Source: Mya arenaria (lineage: Eukaryota; Mollusca; Bivalvia; Myida; Myidae). Taken from it: DNA of 64,000 nt. The first letter of the stretch is position 1. Each line of letters begins with the position of its first letter. Position numbers and translations under genes: made by a program. The stretch covers positions 71,228,223-71,292,222 of the forward strand of contig NC_069127.1 in assembly GCF_026914265.1 (NCBI RefSeq). The letters run 5' to 3'. Positions 11,070 through 23,605 of the stretch are shown here, piece by piece. The notes beneath the pieces were generated by a model that was not told the origin of the DNA, searched no databases, and worked only from the letters and a program-made list of their open reading frames with translations.

Positions 11070-12295
11070 AGGCTAAGGGATGAACTTGCAAGGTTTAACA
11101 AGTAACAGTTTATTGTTATTTCACCTCATATTAGAATTCATGGGGTTTTAAAATGTTTCTTCAAATAATGTTATATATTTTTTTCGCAGGGACAAAATAC
11201 CCCTCCCGCTCCAACCCCATGTAACAAGTTTAGGCAAACTATTGAAAGACCTTCACATGATGACGGCTCACTCATTTATACGAAAGTACAATTAAAAATT
11301 ATGTAGGTGCACACCTAGAAATGTTATCCGCTATTATATAATGGACAGTTAAATTACTCCCGTAACTCATATTTTATTGTTTTTGTATAGTTAATGTCCC
11401 TTTCCCCATCAAAAAAATATAATATACTAAAGCAACACTCACATTAACACTAATATGCCGACGTCCTCTTCATAGAGTATGCATATGTTAGAAAATCGCT
11501 GGACATACATTAAATAAGCCGTACGTTACTCATACGTTGAGTTACGTTAGTCGTTAAGACGTACCGTACAGCTAATGTTTATTAACTTAAAAAAAATGTA
11601 CTTCAAACCTATATCTGACCATTATCTAACGCATTTGCAAAGCATAATGACGTATTCAGATGTATTAGACGTATGTCTGACAATTGAGTTTCTTATTAAA
11701 CGTGTTTTTACCGAACAATCAGCTTATTATCGACGTTTTGCCAGCGTTTTTGCGACCGGTTTGGAGCACAGCAGAGAAATCATCAGCAAGTGAATCGGCG
11801 GGTTTGTGCGATGATGGTTGGAATGATGGTTAGAATGATGGTGTAGATGTGTTCTTCGTGGCTATACCTCGGCTCCTTGCAAACTTCTTTGTTGCTATCT
11901 TCTTCGTTTTCTTGGGTGCCACGTTGATGCTGATAGCTCGCTAACTACTGTATGAATGCAGCATGGTAGTGATCTGCACCGTCTTTGTACAGAACGTCAC
12001 GTGATCGTTGGCAACACACCGAGCGCGCTGCTCATGGGTTTGTCAAAAGTTACTCATACGTTTGGCATAGGTCGAGAGCGCTGACCATACGCTGGCCATA
12101 GGCTTTCATTAGCTATATTAAAGTTAGTGGATACCTTATAGGTTAGACATATGTTATGTATATATTCAAAAGGTTATGTGTATGCCCAATTCATTCATGC
12201 TGTAGAATTATTTATGTTTTTGGGTGTATGCCTACGTGTAGACATCACTTTATGATTTTCTTACTCTAGATCAAAGATTGTATAAAACGCCATAA
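11070..12295. other. Intergenic, nothing firm
   Basis: There is a slightly GC-richer patch at about 11740-12060 and a short GATGGTTGGAATGATGGTTA-type duplication at 11811-11840. The 72-codon frame at 11575-11793 has no recognisable domain. No exon is supported. Confidence 0.45.
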
Positions 12296-12299
12296 TATC

Positions 12300-13060
12300 A
12301 CTGCACCAATAAATGCATTTTCACCTCGCCATTCGGCGATTGTTTGCATTGTCGCATTTTTACCATGCGTTGGTATTACAGTTTTGCATTTTGCCGCAAC
12401 ATTCAAAATGGCAGAAATCAGCCACCATATGAGGCAGAAGCTTAATGTTTTTTTTTATATTGTTTAATGTAAAATGACAGAAATAGGGTGCAAGATCAGA
12501 CACTCACAGGTGTTAATATTAAAGATTCAAATGTATAATGTGATCACACATGTTAAATCATGGATATTGCAAGAGGAGTGTCGTTACAAATACATTAAAA
12601 TTCATGCGGAGGTAGCAGAAGACCCATTAGTTCAGCTTTGATGTTTTGTACAAAGCATGCTTTACGAGGAAAAAATGCATTGCGGTGCGTTTCAGAGAGT
12701 GAGTTAAAATACAAAACACATTTTTATGCGTTAAATGCTCAGTCGATATGCATCATTGATTCCCAGAAGTATTATTAACAATGGCGTGGATGTCATCCAC
12801 ACAGGCTGCAATCCGGAATACAACTTATTTTAGGACTGGAACCAGGAATACTATTTACTATAGCTTTTCCAAAACAGATCCGAATACTGCTTGACTTTTG
12901 TATATTGTATTCATATCATAGCTTCTGTGGTCATTTATTACAACAATCAGTTATAAAACGCGTGTAGCGTGCCCGTTAGTGTAAGTTCGAGGACAATTCA
13001 CATTTGAAGATGCGGCAATAGCGTTTTCTGGAATAATTAAGACTCATATAAAAACATCAA
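12300..13060 (+). repeat. Family F dispersed repeat, copy 1
   Basis: Collinear with 18960-19543 plus 20449-20640: GGCAGAAATCA, GAGGAGTG, CATTAGTTC.GCTTTGATG, GTGCGTTTCAGA, ATCCGGAATAC, TACTGCTTGACTTTTG, AATCAGTTATAAAACGCGTG and TTTTCTGGAATAATTAAGAC. A fragment of the same family lies near 42440-42545. Non-coding; class unknown. Confidence 0.75.
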
Positions 13061-13229
13061 ACATTATGGCAAGCGATCGATAAATGCTTGGGGCTGAAAG
13101 TCTTTGCATATCACTCTCTAACATAAAGTGTTTGCATTCCGATGGATTTTATGAACATCAAACTCGTATTAAAGATTTCCACGGGCTTACAAACCAAACA
13201 TTGCTACATGTTATGTTTGCTATTCCAAT

Positions 13230-13375
13230 AGTATTATACTTTAATAACCCGTTTTATGCTAGAAAGCAGTGCATGGTGTCCATTTTGAGAGGTCATGAGA
13301 AAGTACCCCTAGTGGGGATCGAACCCACAATCTCTTAAGTGAGAAGCGGACACATTTTCCGATATGCCATCCTCA
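13230..13375 (-). mobile_element. tRNA-derived SINE, truncated
   Basis: The minus strand begins GTGAGGATGGCATATCGG (A-box region of a Leu/Ser-like tRNA) and has an ACTTAAG loop. A strong B box GTGGGTTCGATCCCCAC follows, then an unrelated tail starting TACTTTCTCATGACC that continues past the tRNA-like end. A tRNA head with its own downstream body is SINE structure rather than a tRNA gene. Confidence 0.7.
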
Positions 13376-13885
13376 CTCAAAATTGTACAATGAACCAAGG
13401 ATGTCCGTGGAACAGAAGTAAACGCCACTGGGTCCTTTTTCAATCAGATATATTGGTCGTAAACTTTACGCTTCTTAAGAACGCTAGGAGATCGGTACCG
13501 GTCTTGAAACTCTCCTCATTAGCGTTAAATATTGTTAACATAACCTGTATAGGTTTTTGTAATATATATACATGTATATTAATAGCATGTAACTTGTTCA
13601 ACATTATAATGTGTATAATACTTACTGATGTAATAATCTATACAACAGTTAATAAAAAATCCTCAGGTAACCCCAGAAGGTAACGGGCAGAATATATGAG
13701 ATATATATCAAGACGATTTATTTATTAAAAAGTAGTCTATGCCAAAAACGAAAATGCGTCTAGAAAATTACGATTAAAAGCCTTATGAACTTATGTGAAA
13801 CAGGGCCCGGACTCAATTTCATAGTCAGAAGATGTTAATTTATAATACTCTATAAATTGTGCACATCGTAAGGCTAATACGCGAT
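13376..13885. other. Intergenic, nothing recognised
   Basis: Contains a 114-codon open frame at 13339-13683, rich in I, C and N, which has no domain, no homologous motif and an origin partly inside a SINE. I do not call it a gene. Confidence 0.5.
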
Positions 13886-13889
13886 GTGT

Positions 13890-14320
13890 GAACATCGCAA
13901 ACTTTATAAGGAATGGAAAACGGAACAAACATATGATTGCACGTAAACTTAAACAGCTCTGATCATAGACGACAATTATAAAACGTTTAACAATAGCATT
14001 TATTTGCCCGAATTACACAGAGTCGGTTAATGATTAATATGCTTAGCAACACAAGAGGCCAGGAAATTAGTTTCTGTCTGTCAATTATCTGCTGAAGTAT
14101 CATGTTCCTTAAAATGTGTACGGAGTACATATTGTATCGCAACTAGTTATGTTAATCCAGGCACTGTTTTAAATAAATAGCTAATCAACTGTACAAAATT
14201 ACTCATTGCCTACGCATAACGTCATATCAGAAAACGAACGGCAGATTGTGTGTATTACAAACTTGTGGTTTTAGCAAACTTGAGCTCGTCTGAAAATACG
14301 TTATACTTCGGATTTAAGAC
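13890..14320 (+). repeat. Family G dispersed repeat, copy 1
   Basis: Closely collinear with 34085-34510 and in part with 24575-24840: ATTGCACGTAAAC, TCTGATCATAGAC, AGCATTTATTTGCC, CAGGAAATTAGTTTCTGTCT, AGGCACTGTTTT, CATAACGT.ATATCAGAA, GTCTGAAAATACGTTATAC. The stretch 14745-14880 has a further relative at about 50370-50500 (GTGTTATCATTT.AATGCCG, AGTGTTGCAGGCAAGC). Confidence 0.75.
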
Positions 14321-16250
14321 GTAATGTTGTACAAAGTAGGAGAACCCGTTTTGGTGCAACAATTTACCAATTGGTAACAATGCCATATAAACAATGAGTA
14401 TGCAGCCTTCTGCACTGCATTTCCTTGTACCCTCATCTCAAATGATAAAAATTATTTAAAAAACTACTTTTTTATATATACCTCTGCCATAGAAGTTAAA
14501 CATGCATACTTACACGCCTACAAGTGTCCAGTATATTATATTTTATTCATGGGATATTGTCAAGAATAGTCTGCTTTAACCTTTTCTAAAAATGGAGTTT
14601 GGTTATGTTTTGCACATTAGCATTGCCCCTAAGCATTTTTACAACCAGTGGCCATCCAAACACATTATCCTTATTTAATTTATTAAGCGACACGTTGTTG
14701 ATATACAATTAATTATGCTAATCTGAAAATATTGCATTAATGTTGCCATGTGTTATCATTTCAATGCCGGATAAGAGGAAACACGGTATTAAAAACAGAA
14801 TATTATGAATGATCCTTTTGTTGAAGGAGTTTCTTAAGTGTTGCAGGCAAGCAGCCAAAAAGACATGCAAAGTAAAACTTAAAGTAGACCGGTGGGAAAA
14901 TCAGATTTTAATGACTGTCTAAGGTCCGCTTGTGAAGGCGTTCCTTGTGTATTTAGGAGTCAAACGAAAGACGACAGCTAAATGAAATCAAGGGAACCAT
15001 GTTCTCGACGAGCTCCCTGGAGAGAACGTTGTATCAGTCAACACATTTTTCACAGGAATTCACTATGACAGGTACCTTGAATTATGCAACACATTCTAAG
15101 ATAAGATTTGCAACTGTGCAAAATGTAACTCAAACGCAGGATTTGGACATGCGCTGGTCAACAACTCCGTCACAACGACTTATATCTGAGACTCAAATAA
15201 ACGGTCGATTAATTACTTTTAAATTTAATTATAGGGCAATATAACCGTTCATTATTGATAGGAACAATCCGAATCAAATGCATTTAAAGAAGCAAGTAAA
15301 GAAGCATTTTCCTCCAAATTAAAGGAATATTGTTCATTTGGCAAGAATAAAATTTTTATAAAATTATTATAAAATAGTTCATGATGTGGATAGGAAAAAA
15401 TAAATTGTTTAACCAAAATGATTTAAAACAATATTCCTATTTGTTTTAAAAAGAAGGCCAACAAAATATATATTGGGGTTGTTGTAAGTTGGAATCAAGA
15501 ATGAATTAGATAATAATAATAAAAAAATCATGTTTTTAACTAGTTTATATCTAGTGTTTATCAGCGAACAAAACCCTTTCAAATACAACTTGTATGAAGT
15601 AACAAGGAAAGTGTAAATTGCAAAAATGATGTAAAATGTGTCAAATAAGTTTAACAGACAATAGTTAATATAATTATTAAATCACTTCTGAGTGTTACTT
15701 TCGTTTCAGATATTCAATTTCCAGAAGCACGCGCATATATATCTAAAAAGGTCTGAATATTTCCATAAAAACAGCTATTTTAATTAAATTGCATGAACAA
15801 GTGTTTAAACACTTCATTTAACTGCTATAACTTTCATTGTTATAAAATCAAGTTCGCGCATGTTTGCACTTTCATCCCTCCATTTGGCTAATTTCCTTCT
15901 TTTCTCGCGTTTTCAGGGGTTAAACGTTTAGGTCTCCCATTCTTAGAAGCATTTGTAAAAGCATTATTTGTGTGAGTATACAACGGCTACGGGTTGATCC
16001 ATTCATATTATAAGATAAAACATTTTCATGTTCTGGTAAAACATTGCATATATCGACATCCTCGCAATTATCAGAAAACTGGACTGCGAAAGGTAAGGTA
16101 AACTTTGTAACATTTATCCAAAAGAAAAGTCCTGACAATGCAAAGTTTAACTCATATTCAACGTTCACTGCACAACCTATACAACAATAAGTACGAGAGT
16201 TTCATGCCTTTAAAATTCAATTTAAATGCAAGCAATCACTTTCATTATTC
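14321..16250. other. Intergenic, mostly unassigned
   Basis: The family G extension at 14745-14880 is the only assignable piece. The 81-codon frame at 14999-15244 and the 82-codon frame at 15920-16168 have no supporting features. Confidence 0.45.
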
Positions 16251-16254
16251 AGAT

Positions 16255-16525
16255 AGGCATTGTACCAAATGAAATTACTGGAGCAAGCACACTAGCGTAA
16301 GTTCTCAAAACGTCCAGATATTTAGAGAAGATGGTACAACAAACATGATCTATTCAGGACCAGACATTCGCATTTTGCATATCAGTTCTTTCTATGAGAG
16401 ACATTAACCTTACAGGACAACACAAAACACCATACATATATTCTTTAAAAAGACAATTCACAAATCACCATTTGGATTTGTTTTCTGTGTTTCGTCCGTT
16501 TTCTTGCCCTACCAGTGTTGTGTCC
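16255..16525 (+). repeat. Family E dispersed repeat, copy 2
   Basis: Aligns with 10690-10975 block by block, ending CTTGCCCTACCAGTG. Confidence 0.65.
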
Positions 16526-18950
16526 CTAGGAATATAGTATTCAAGAGCGTACACATCAGTCAAGGGTCCATGTGAGATTTCAAGGGCTACCGTTTATTAT
16601 AAGTTTACCTAATGTTGGCGTTCACATTGCTTAAACATGGTTGTCGCGAACATCGCGAAAATACCAGATTGTTACTTTAATATGAGTTAGTTAATTATAC
16701 AATATTTATGAGATTATTTCTCATGTTGTACACATGTTATATGGTTATCAGGTTATCTTTGTTTAAAATTTAATTTGTATTGTCCTCAGTTGTTACAATA
16801 TTACAGTTGAATCATTAAAGTATAACATTTCATCTGTACCGTTGATCACATTTCATTTGCATCGTTGACTTGTACCTAATCACCATGAGTCTACCGGTGC
16901 TATCAACGGTGTCATTTCTCAGGCGGTGTCGTACGAATAACACGTGAATTCGTGCTACCCACAATACTCGAGCACTTTATGTTTTTTGGCGGTAAAATAA
17001 TTGTATAAAAGGCCTTTGTTAGGCGTTTAAGAACCTAAGAGTTTAATGTATAGGATAGACAACGAGGTGTGTATCCGACTTAGACAACGTGAACTAAAGC
17101 GAGGAGGTATGGTTCTTCAATATAAAGACTCATAAAATCCAAATACCATTTAACTTTGTATACCGCAGACAATGCGTATTTGGGTTTGGCTCAATAACTC
17201 AATTTTCTATGGTTAGAGAATTAATGTTTACCGTACACATTGCAAGGCAAGGATTTTAACATATTTGCCAGAACTGGGATCGCCATATCGGAATTCCTTG
17301 AAAAAATTGAATATTATTTTCGGCATAAATATAATTGATATTGAGATCGACATAAAATGTACCTGTTTTTTTCCACATCAAAAAGGGTTCATGTTTGTTC
17401 ATGGTATGGCCTTACAAATAAATGCACTTTAAGTTTGATTTGTAACTTGTGGGGAAATATGTAAAAAAAAATTCAGTATTATTAACTGCTGTTTTGATGT
17501 ATAATTATCGCCATTTAACTAGTTACCAACGCTAGTGTCTGCTAAAAGAGATAAGTCAAAAATATCTAAAATGAGAACAACATCATGCACAAGTCAGTGT
17601 TCTTCTTAAATATGGCACAGTGGTTTGTGCAGTGGGAGGGGGATTTTTTGGTGATAAAGTTGACTTGATATTTATACATCGGACGATACACCACATTCGG
17701 GGATGAGAACACCATCCTTGGACTTTCTGTATGAAACAGATACCTACTGATGAACGGTCAAACCATAAAACTTGAAAGCTGTCCAAAGTTTTCATTATCA
17801 TCATATAAATATATCAATACAATTGAGGAATGTGACTTGTACGAACTACAATGTAAATCATGGTAAAAGTATATAGCATTGAATCTTTTATACTTAAATA
17901 GTGGAAAGACCGACTGAAATAATGTTTAGCTACTCTGGTTCCACTGACTTCGCTTCTTTATATCTCATTTTAGTTTTTGTTCCAGTATGAAATAGTGCTT
18001 CCAGTTTGCTTTTAAAGTACGAGTATATTCAATGATCATTATTAGACCATGAAAAAAAATAGGTCCCTGATAAATTGCAGATTATTTTTCTTGGTCTATG
18101 AATACAGTTTCATGCTTAACTATTCATCAAATGCGATCCATTTTGCCTCGAGGAAGTCGTGTTTTAGGAGTTGTATATATACGTCTGATGGTACAACGTG
18201 TATATGAGAAATGGAGCAATGAAACAGCGAATGCCGATTGGTTAGATTAGAGTGAGCGTGGTTTAAGAAAAGGAGTTTAAATGTATAACATCGGACTAGC
18301 AATTGTTAATAGGATATGTGACAAATTGCTGGATTATAATATTTAGAAAGTGTTAACATCTGGGAATAATTTGTTTACTTACTGTTCAGTATTGAGGATA
18401 TTAACCGTGAATTTGTGATTGGAATTAAAATAGTAAAAACTGTATAAATAAAGAAAGCAACAGTGAAAAACAGTGTTTGTCCTCTACACCTCCGCGAAAA
18501 TTAATTTTTTTTAATGATTAAGCCTTGTGCTAAATAATCTGCAATTTCACTGGCTGAAAATGTAGATTGAATTTTAAGTGCTGGTAAGAGACAGGTCTGA
18601 GTAGTTTCATGTGACAGTAAACTGTATTTGGCAGTGATTCTAACCGGTCATGGTCTGGAATGACGAGATGTAATTCTGCATAAAAAATAAACATTTTATT
18701 TTAATTTCTAACCATTTAACACTCACAATCCTCATGTAGTATTGTTGGTATTTCGGAAAGGGGAATTCGATTGTATCAGTAAAACTAAATCATTTAATTA
18801 ATTACACATGTAATTAAAAACCTGTTTCAATTTTCTCTCATCCACGCATCTTCCGTATTGCATGAATAATGCAAGGTCATGATGTGTTTATAACTTTGAG
18901 CTATTGTGGCTGATTTCCTTCATTTTGTGTATGAAATGCTATAAAGTGAA
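16526..18950. other. Intergenic, nothing recognised
   Basis: No exon, RNA gene, tandem repeat or repeat family member was identified. Short reading frames on both strands look random. Confidence 0.45.
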
Positions 18951-18959
18951 TAACACCTT

Positions 18960-20640
18960 GTGGCAGAGAATCACTGCGACAAAGTGTCAAATGGTGGCGA
19001 AAGTGCAACTAGTGGCGAGGCGAAAATCTAAAAATAAGCGCACTTCAACATTGAAGCATTAGCGACTAGCCGCGAGAAGCATTTTCGCTTTTCATTCCAA
19101 CCTTTCGCTGTAAAATTGCAGAAATCAACAACCTTTGTAAACAGAAAATCTATGTTTGAACTTGCTAATGCGTTAAATAACGGAAATTATGTTCAAGCCC
19201 AGACAGCCATAACAATAAATATGCATGACTTTGCCTGATGCCAAATTTTTAATCACTGATATTGTATGAGGAGTGACGATAACATTAGAATTAACACTTC
19301 ATTTATCTGCTGAAATTAGCATCAGACACATTAGTTCGGCTTTGATGTTTTGTATAAAGCACGTTTTGCACGGAAAACAAATGTATTGAAGTGCGTTTCA
19401 GACACAAATTATAATATTTTATGAGTTAATGAACAATCGGTTTCATCATAGTAGTTTAAACACTTGCTGAGGGTGTCACCAATACATTCTGGACTCCGGA
19501 ATATCACTTTTTTCAGGATTGAAATCCGGAATACTAATTATAATTATATGCCTATCGATTTACTTTTCCATATCCAACAATGAAAATAAATACAGCACGC
19601 CGTATTGAATAATCCGTATCATGATACTGTCGTTTTCTGAAAACCTGGTAAAACCTGTCAATTTCAAAAACATAAAATTATCTAACTTTACTCACGCTCC
19701 AGAGGCAAGTAAATATTCAGGAACATGGTTCTCATGTTCTTCAAAGAACCATGAGGATAAACACGAAGCAGAGAACACTTCCAAGCCATCTAGACAGCTA
19801 CATGTACTTCAGTGAACTAGTTGTTTGCCATTTCGAAGTCATAAATTGTTGCATTATCCATGTTCATTATCATAAATATGAGCAGCTCGCCAATACAAAG
19901 AAGAAGGCGAATTCGCGTCATCGATAGAAATAGCGATTGACTCACGAACTTCCCTCAATTCTGCATATTATGATCGTCAAAAAAATCCACGAATAATTAC
20001 TTTGTTAAAAATGGCCGCGTTAATTCTACAGAAAATGACGATTAGTGTATACTCGTAAAATAAGTAGCGTTTTTGTATTTTTTTGTGCTTTGACATTTAA
20101 TAACTATTTTCGTATTAGCAGTTTCTTAATTTTGCTAAAACATGAAATATTTTGTTCTAAGTCTGCTCATTAAAGTGAATAATACAACTTCTGACTTCAT
20201 TTCGTTGTAGTAGCCTCCCTTAATCTCATTACACAAAACAACGTAGCACATTCGACTTCATACGTGCATTTGACAGATGGTGGTTAATTCAAATCAAACT
20301 GAGACCGAAAAAAGTAATAGTTAAATAAGCAGGTATAAAATAAGTGGAATATTACGGTCTCGACGGACACGTGTTTAACAAACCGAACTCGACGTGATAC
20401 AGGTCACCAGAAAAGCGTTCCATCATAATATCCCCTATGTATCAATATTCCATAACACGCCCCAATATTGCTTGCCTTTTGAGAGTTTTATTTATATCTT
20501 AGATTCTTTGGACATTTCTCACAATGATCAGTTATAAAACACGCGTAGCTAGAGGTATTACATGTGCATGACCGTAATAGTCGGGTCGAGAATAATTTAC
20601 ATTTGTGGATGTGTTAGAGTTTTTTTTCTGGAATAATTAA
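18960..20640 (+). repeat. Family F copy 2, interrupted by family H
   Basis: The two ends (about 18960-19543 and 20449-20640) are collinear with the uninterrupted copy at 12300-13060. Between them lies about 900 bp that the first copy lacks (insertion point near 12850-12868). The interruption contains the family H element, so H inserted later. Confidence 0.7.
19544..20310 (+). mobile_element. Family H element, copy 1
   Basis: Closely matches 63041-63864 over nearly its whole length, starting TTATATGCCTATC and including AGTATTC-like pieces, CTTCAAAGAACCATGAGGAT, CAGCTCGCCAATACAAAGAA, CATATTATGATCGTCAAAAA, AAAAATGGCCGCGTTA and GTAGTAGCCTCCCTT. A perfect 9-bp inverted repeat, CATGGTTCT/AGAACCATG, lies at about 19724-19754. 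The 64-codon frame at 19621-19815 is not coding-like. Confidence 0.75.
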
Positions 20641-20960
20641 GACACATAGCTCAAAAATACAAATTTCCTTGAAGTGTATGCCTATTGTAAACATGGCCAG
20701 TTTTGCAAGGTACATTTAAGGTGCAATTTCTGTAATTCTAAATTATCAAATTGATAGTCTTACTATATACCAGCATGTGTATTGAGTGATTCAAAAATTA
20801 TTGAGAAAATGAATAATGCCCATAGAAAATGTATTTTCATGCTAACGGGCTCTTGCCGTCTGTAACTATAATTGTACATTATCAAATATGAGCAAAAGTC
20901 ATCAATTTAGTATACCTTGTACAGTATAGTATCTAATGTAAAGTTGTGAGGAAAAGTACA
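20641..20960. other. Intergenic, nothing recognised
   Basis: AT-rich linker with no identifiable feature. Confidence 0.45.
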
Positions 20961-20964
20961 ATAA

Positions 20965-21260
20965 GTGTGGGGAACGACCCTACAGCCGCCGGATCACTAG
21001 ATTGTGCTCTGACCAACTGAGTTAAACAGGTGGCTGTTGCTTACCAACACACACTATACCCTTCCCCCATTAACCTTTCAGGCCGACAAAAGCCATCCCA
21101 CAGTTTACGCTGTCGACAAGTTAACTTGGGACTAAAACGTTCGCCCGGTATGGGGATCGAACACACGTCTGCCGGAACACTCGGCAGTCGACCTCCTGGG
21201 TCATACCTCCCAGTTCTGAGAACGCTCCCTGGCCGGGAAACGAACCCGTGACCTGTTGTT
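20965..21260 (-). mobile_element. Composite tRNA-derived SINE-like locus
   Basis: On the minus strand three B-box-like segments follow one another: GGGTTCGTTTCCCGGCC (about 21232-21248), GTGTTCGATCCCCATACC (about 21149-21167) and GTAGGGTCGTTCCCCAC (about 20968-20984). The last has a good tRNA-like 5' part, AACTCAGTTGGTCAGAGC. The locus is GC-richer than its surroundings. I read it as tRNA-derived SINE sequence, possibly dimeric or nested, not as functional tRNA genes. Confidence 0.55.
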
Positions 21261-21290
21261 TATCATTAAATATTTCTTTACTCATTTCAG

Positions 21291-21477
21291 GACTTTCAAA
21301 CATGGATGTTTTGGCACAAGCAGCAGAATATAGAAGTTTGTAATAAAGCTAGCCAGTCAAGCCTAAGAAAATGTGAAATTGAAAATAAGAAAAAGCCTAA
21401 TACAGCACAAAGACCTTAAACAGAAGAGGCATTGGGGATATAACATGAAAAAGATAGAGGAAATTATGGAGGGGTGA
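21291..21477 (+). pseudogene. Doubtful terminal exon, frameshifted
   Basis: A strong acceptor (TTTCTTTACTCATTTCAG) precedes a purine-rich stretch unlike its neighbours. From 21291 one frame stays open for 42 codons (begins DFQTWMFWHK, K-rich near its end). A second frame then takes over, with QKRHWGYNMKKIEEIMEG before a stop at 21475-21477. A single-base shift near AAAAAGCC would join them. It could be a decayed last exon or part of a retrotransposed copy. There is no recognisable domain and no partner exon was found. Confidence 0.2.
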
Positions 21478-22955
21478 ACAAATTAAATTGTTATTATTTA
21501 TTAAATTATGTAGATACAGTATCTGGTTGAAATTTGACCAGTTGACATTGCTTAAACCTTAAATATTTATGTTTGAGTATGACATTTGTAAATTAAATAT
21601 TACATGGTATAACTCAATAATATATAATTTTATATATTTTTGACATTTGTTACAAAACGTCTGCTTTCTCGTTCGTTTAAATGAATGTTTGGAAATATGT
21701 CCAAAGGCTTGTAACTAATGTAATACAGGCGGTTTAAAGTGACTTTGTCATCACAAATTAGATATTAAAAATATTTTAATGGTATCATCTATAATCCAAT
21801 TTAAGAATACACACATATTTTCTCATTAATTGATAACCACACATACACTTACGTTACAAGATGATTTTATCATCGCATACACTATTGCATGATCCTGTTA
21901 TGCTGTACTTCATGTCATACTTTGGTTAAAATCTTCTTTGCAACTTATAACCAGTTTCATAATTTCAGCGTTTCTCTATTTACAAATTATTGATTTGTTA
22001 GATGTTTTTACATCTCTTATTTGAAATATGCAACTGTGTTTGTGACAGGTTAGCAAACGCCAATGATTTAGGATGTTGCTATTTGCCGAACAAAGGAGGT
22101 GTCATTCGAAGCCATATTGACTTAAGCTAACTGTTTTATTGTTTCTTTGTATCTAATTTAGCACCTTGACATATGTTTTGATTGAGAACTATTTGAAATC
22201 AGAAGTAATTAGTTTGAGCTGACAGTCTTTTTGAAGTATTTTCTGTTTTTCTATTGGTTTAATTTATGGTAGGCATGACCGGGCCGCACGATATAAGGTT
22301 ACAGATTTTTAATTGTTAAAAAAGGTAGTTCTTAATTGAAAACGGACTCTTGAAATTTGTCTGAGCTCGGAGGTGGTTTTACCACAGTCCAGCAAACAAT
22401 AGCGTTGTCGCTGTTGTACAATATATTTGGTGTTAGTTTTTGGACTACACATACTGTGCTATTACATCAAGTATTTGTTAAGGAAACAACAACATAATAA
22501 AATCGTGAAAAAAATTGGTGTCGTGAAAATGATTTTGTTTTGGACTTTAAAAAGCTAATTCCCCATTTGAGCTCCAATCTACTGGTTAATAGATATAAAA
22601 ACGCACGGCACAATAATCCGATTAAACGAAATAATTTGATGCTATTGTGTTGTCTTTCGGTTAAATTGAACCGAAAGGTATCATTGTCTCCGGTAAAGAA
22701 GGTAAAGGACCACCACCGGAAGCCGTGTGTCAAACATACACGTTCAAGGCGCACGTTCGTGGTATCTGCAGAAAACATGGTGACCAAGGTTGCTTTCGGT
22801 ATTACCAGGCAAGGAATAATCTGACATGTATTAGCACGTCAAATAACACCAGTTCGTGGTTTTAATTATACTCTTATGCGAATTAAAAGAGTCGTTAGGA
22901 GTATAATGATTCCCAATACGACTAAGTTATATTCCGCGTGTGAACCTACGCAATG
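21478..22955. other. Intergenic, nothing recognised
   Basis: Overlapping frames on both strands at 22467-22824 (94-106 codons) contradict each other and show no domain. No RNA gene or tandem repeat seen. Confidence 0.45.
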
Positions 22956-22959
22956 ATTC

Positions 22960-23605
22960 TCTTTTCAATGTTAAATAACATCATTTGCGGTACATGACAG
23001 AGAATAGCTATGACGTTCAGAAACCGTTGTATGGAAAATGCAAAACAAAGAAAGAGGAAATGCGAGTCTGTTTGTTTCATTGGAATCTCATTTCACTTTC
23101 ATATTATACGCAAAAGGTAATTATAGATTCTGCTATGGCTGGCTATATGATGTTGCTGAATCCACTTGCGAAGACCATCGTTCCATCCAGTTCACGTCAT
23201 ATAAGAGTACACATGGTTGATGGACTCCATGTAAAAGTATGTACTTGTAGATAAGAAGAACGATTAGTAACATCCTTTATATTGCCTTGTTCTTGAAGTG
23301 TGTGCTTACTTTAGAAACTTACATTAATTTTAAAAGCTCCGATTGAAATACATTTCTTGGTATTCCGAATCCCTTCTTATACATTGTATAAGTTGTCCAT
23401 GCATATGATACCCTCTTGATTCTGGACACTATGACATAACACATTGATAGGTAATACTGTTCAGAAGCTTTGATGATGGTCGGGTGCCATTTGTCTATCG
23501 TTCACATTTGTTTCGTAAACACTATTTTTAACAATGTTTGACCAACAGCAATGAAGCTTGATCATAATGTTTGTCTCTATACTATCTAGTTCAAGTTCTT
23601 GGGGT
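22960..23605 (+). repeat. Family D copy 2 with a downstream segment Q piece
   Basis: 22960-23420 aligns with 9240-9660. 23520-23605 (ACCAACAGCAATGAAGCTTG, GTCTCTATACT) aligns with 9930-10000, keeping the same order as copy 1. The two pieces may therefore belong to one longer element. Confidence 0.65.

Noticed and set aside
13339..13683. 114-codon open frame
   Set aside because: Starts within a SINE tRNA-like head on the opposite strand and shows no domain or coding character.
22467..22824. Overlapping 106- and 94-codon frames on opposite strands
   Set aside because: Mutually exclusive and without recognisable motifs.
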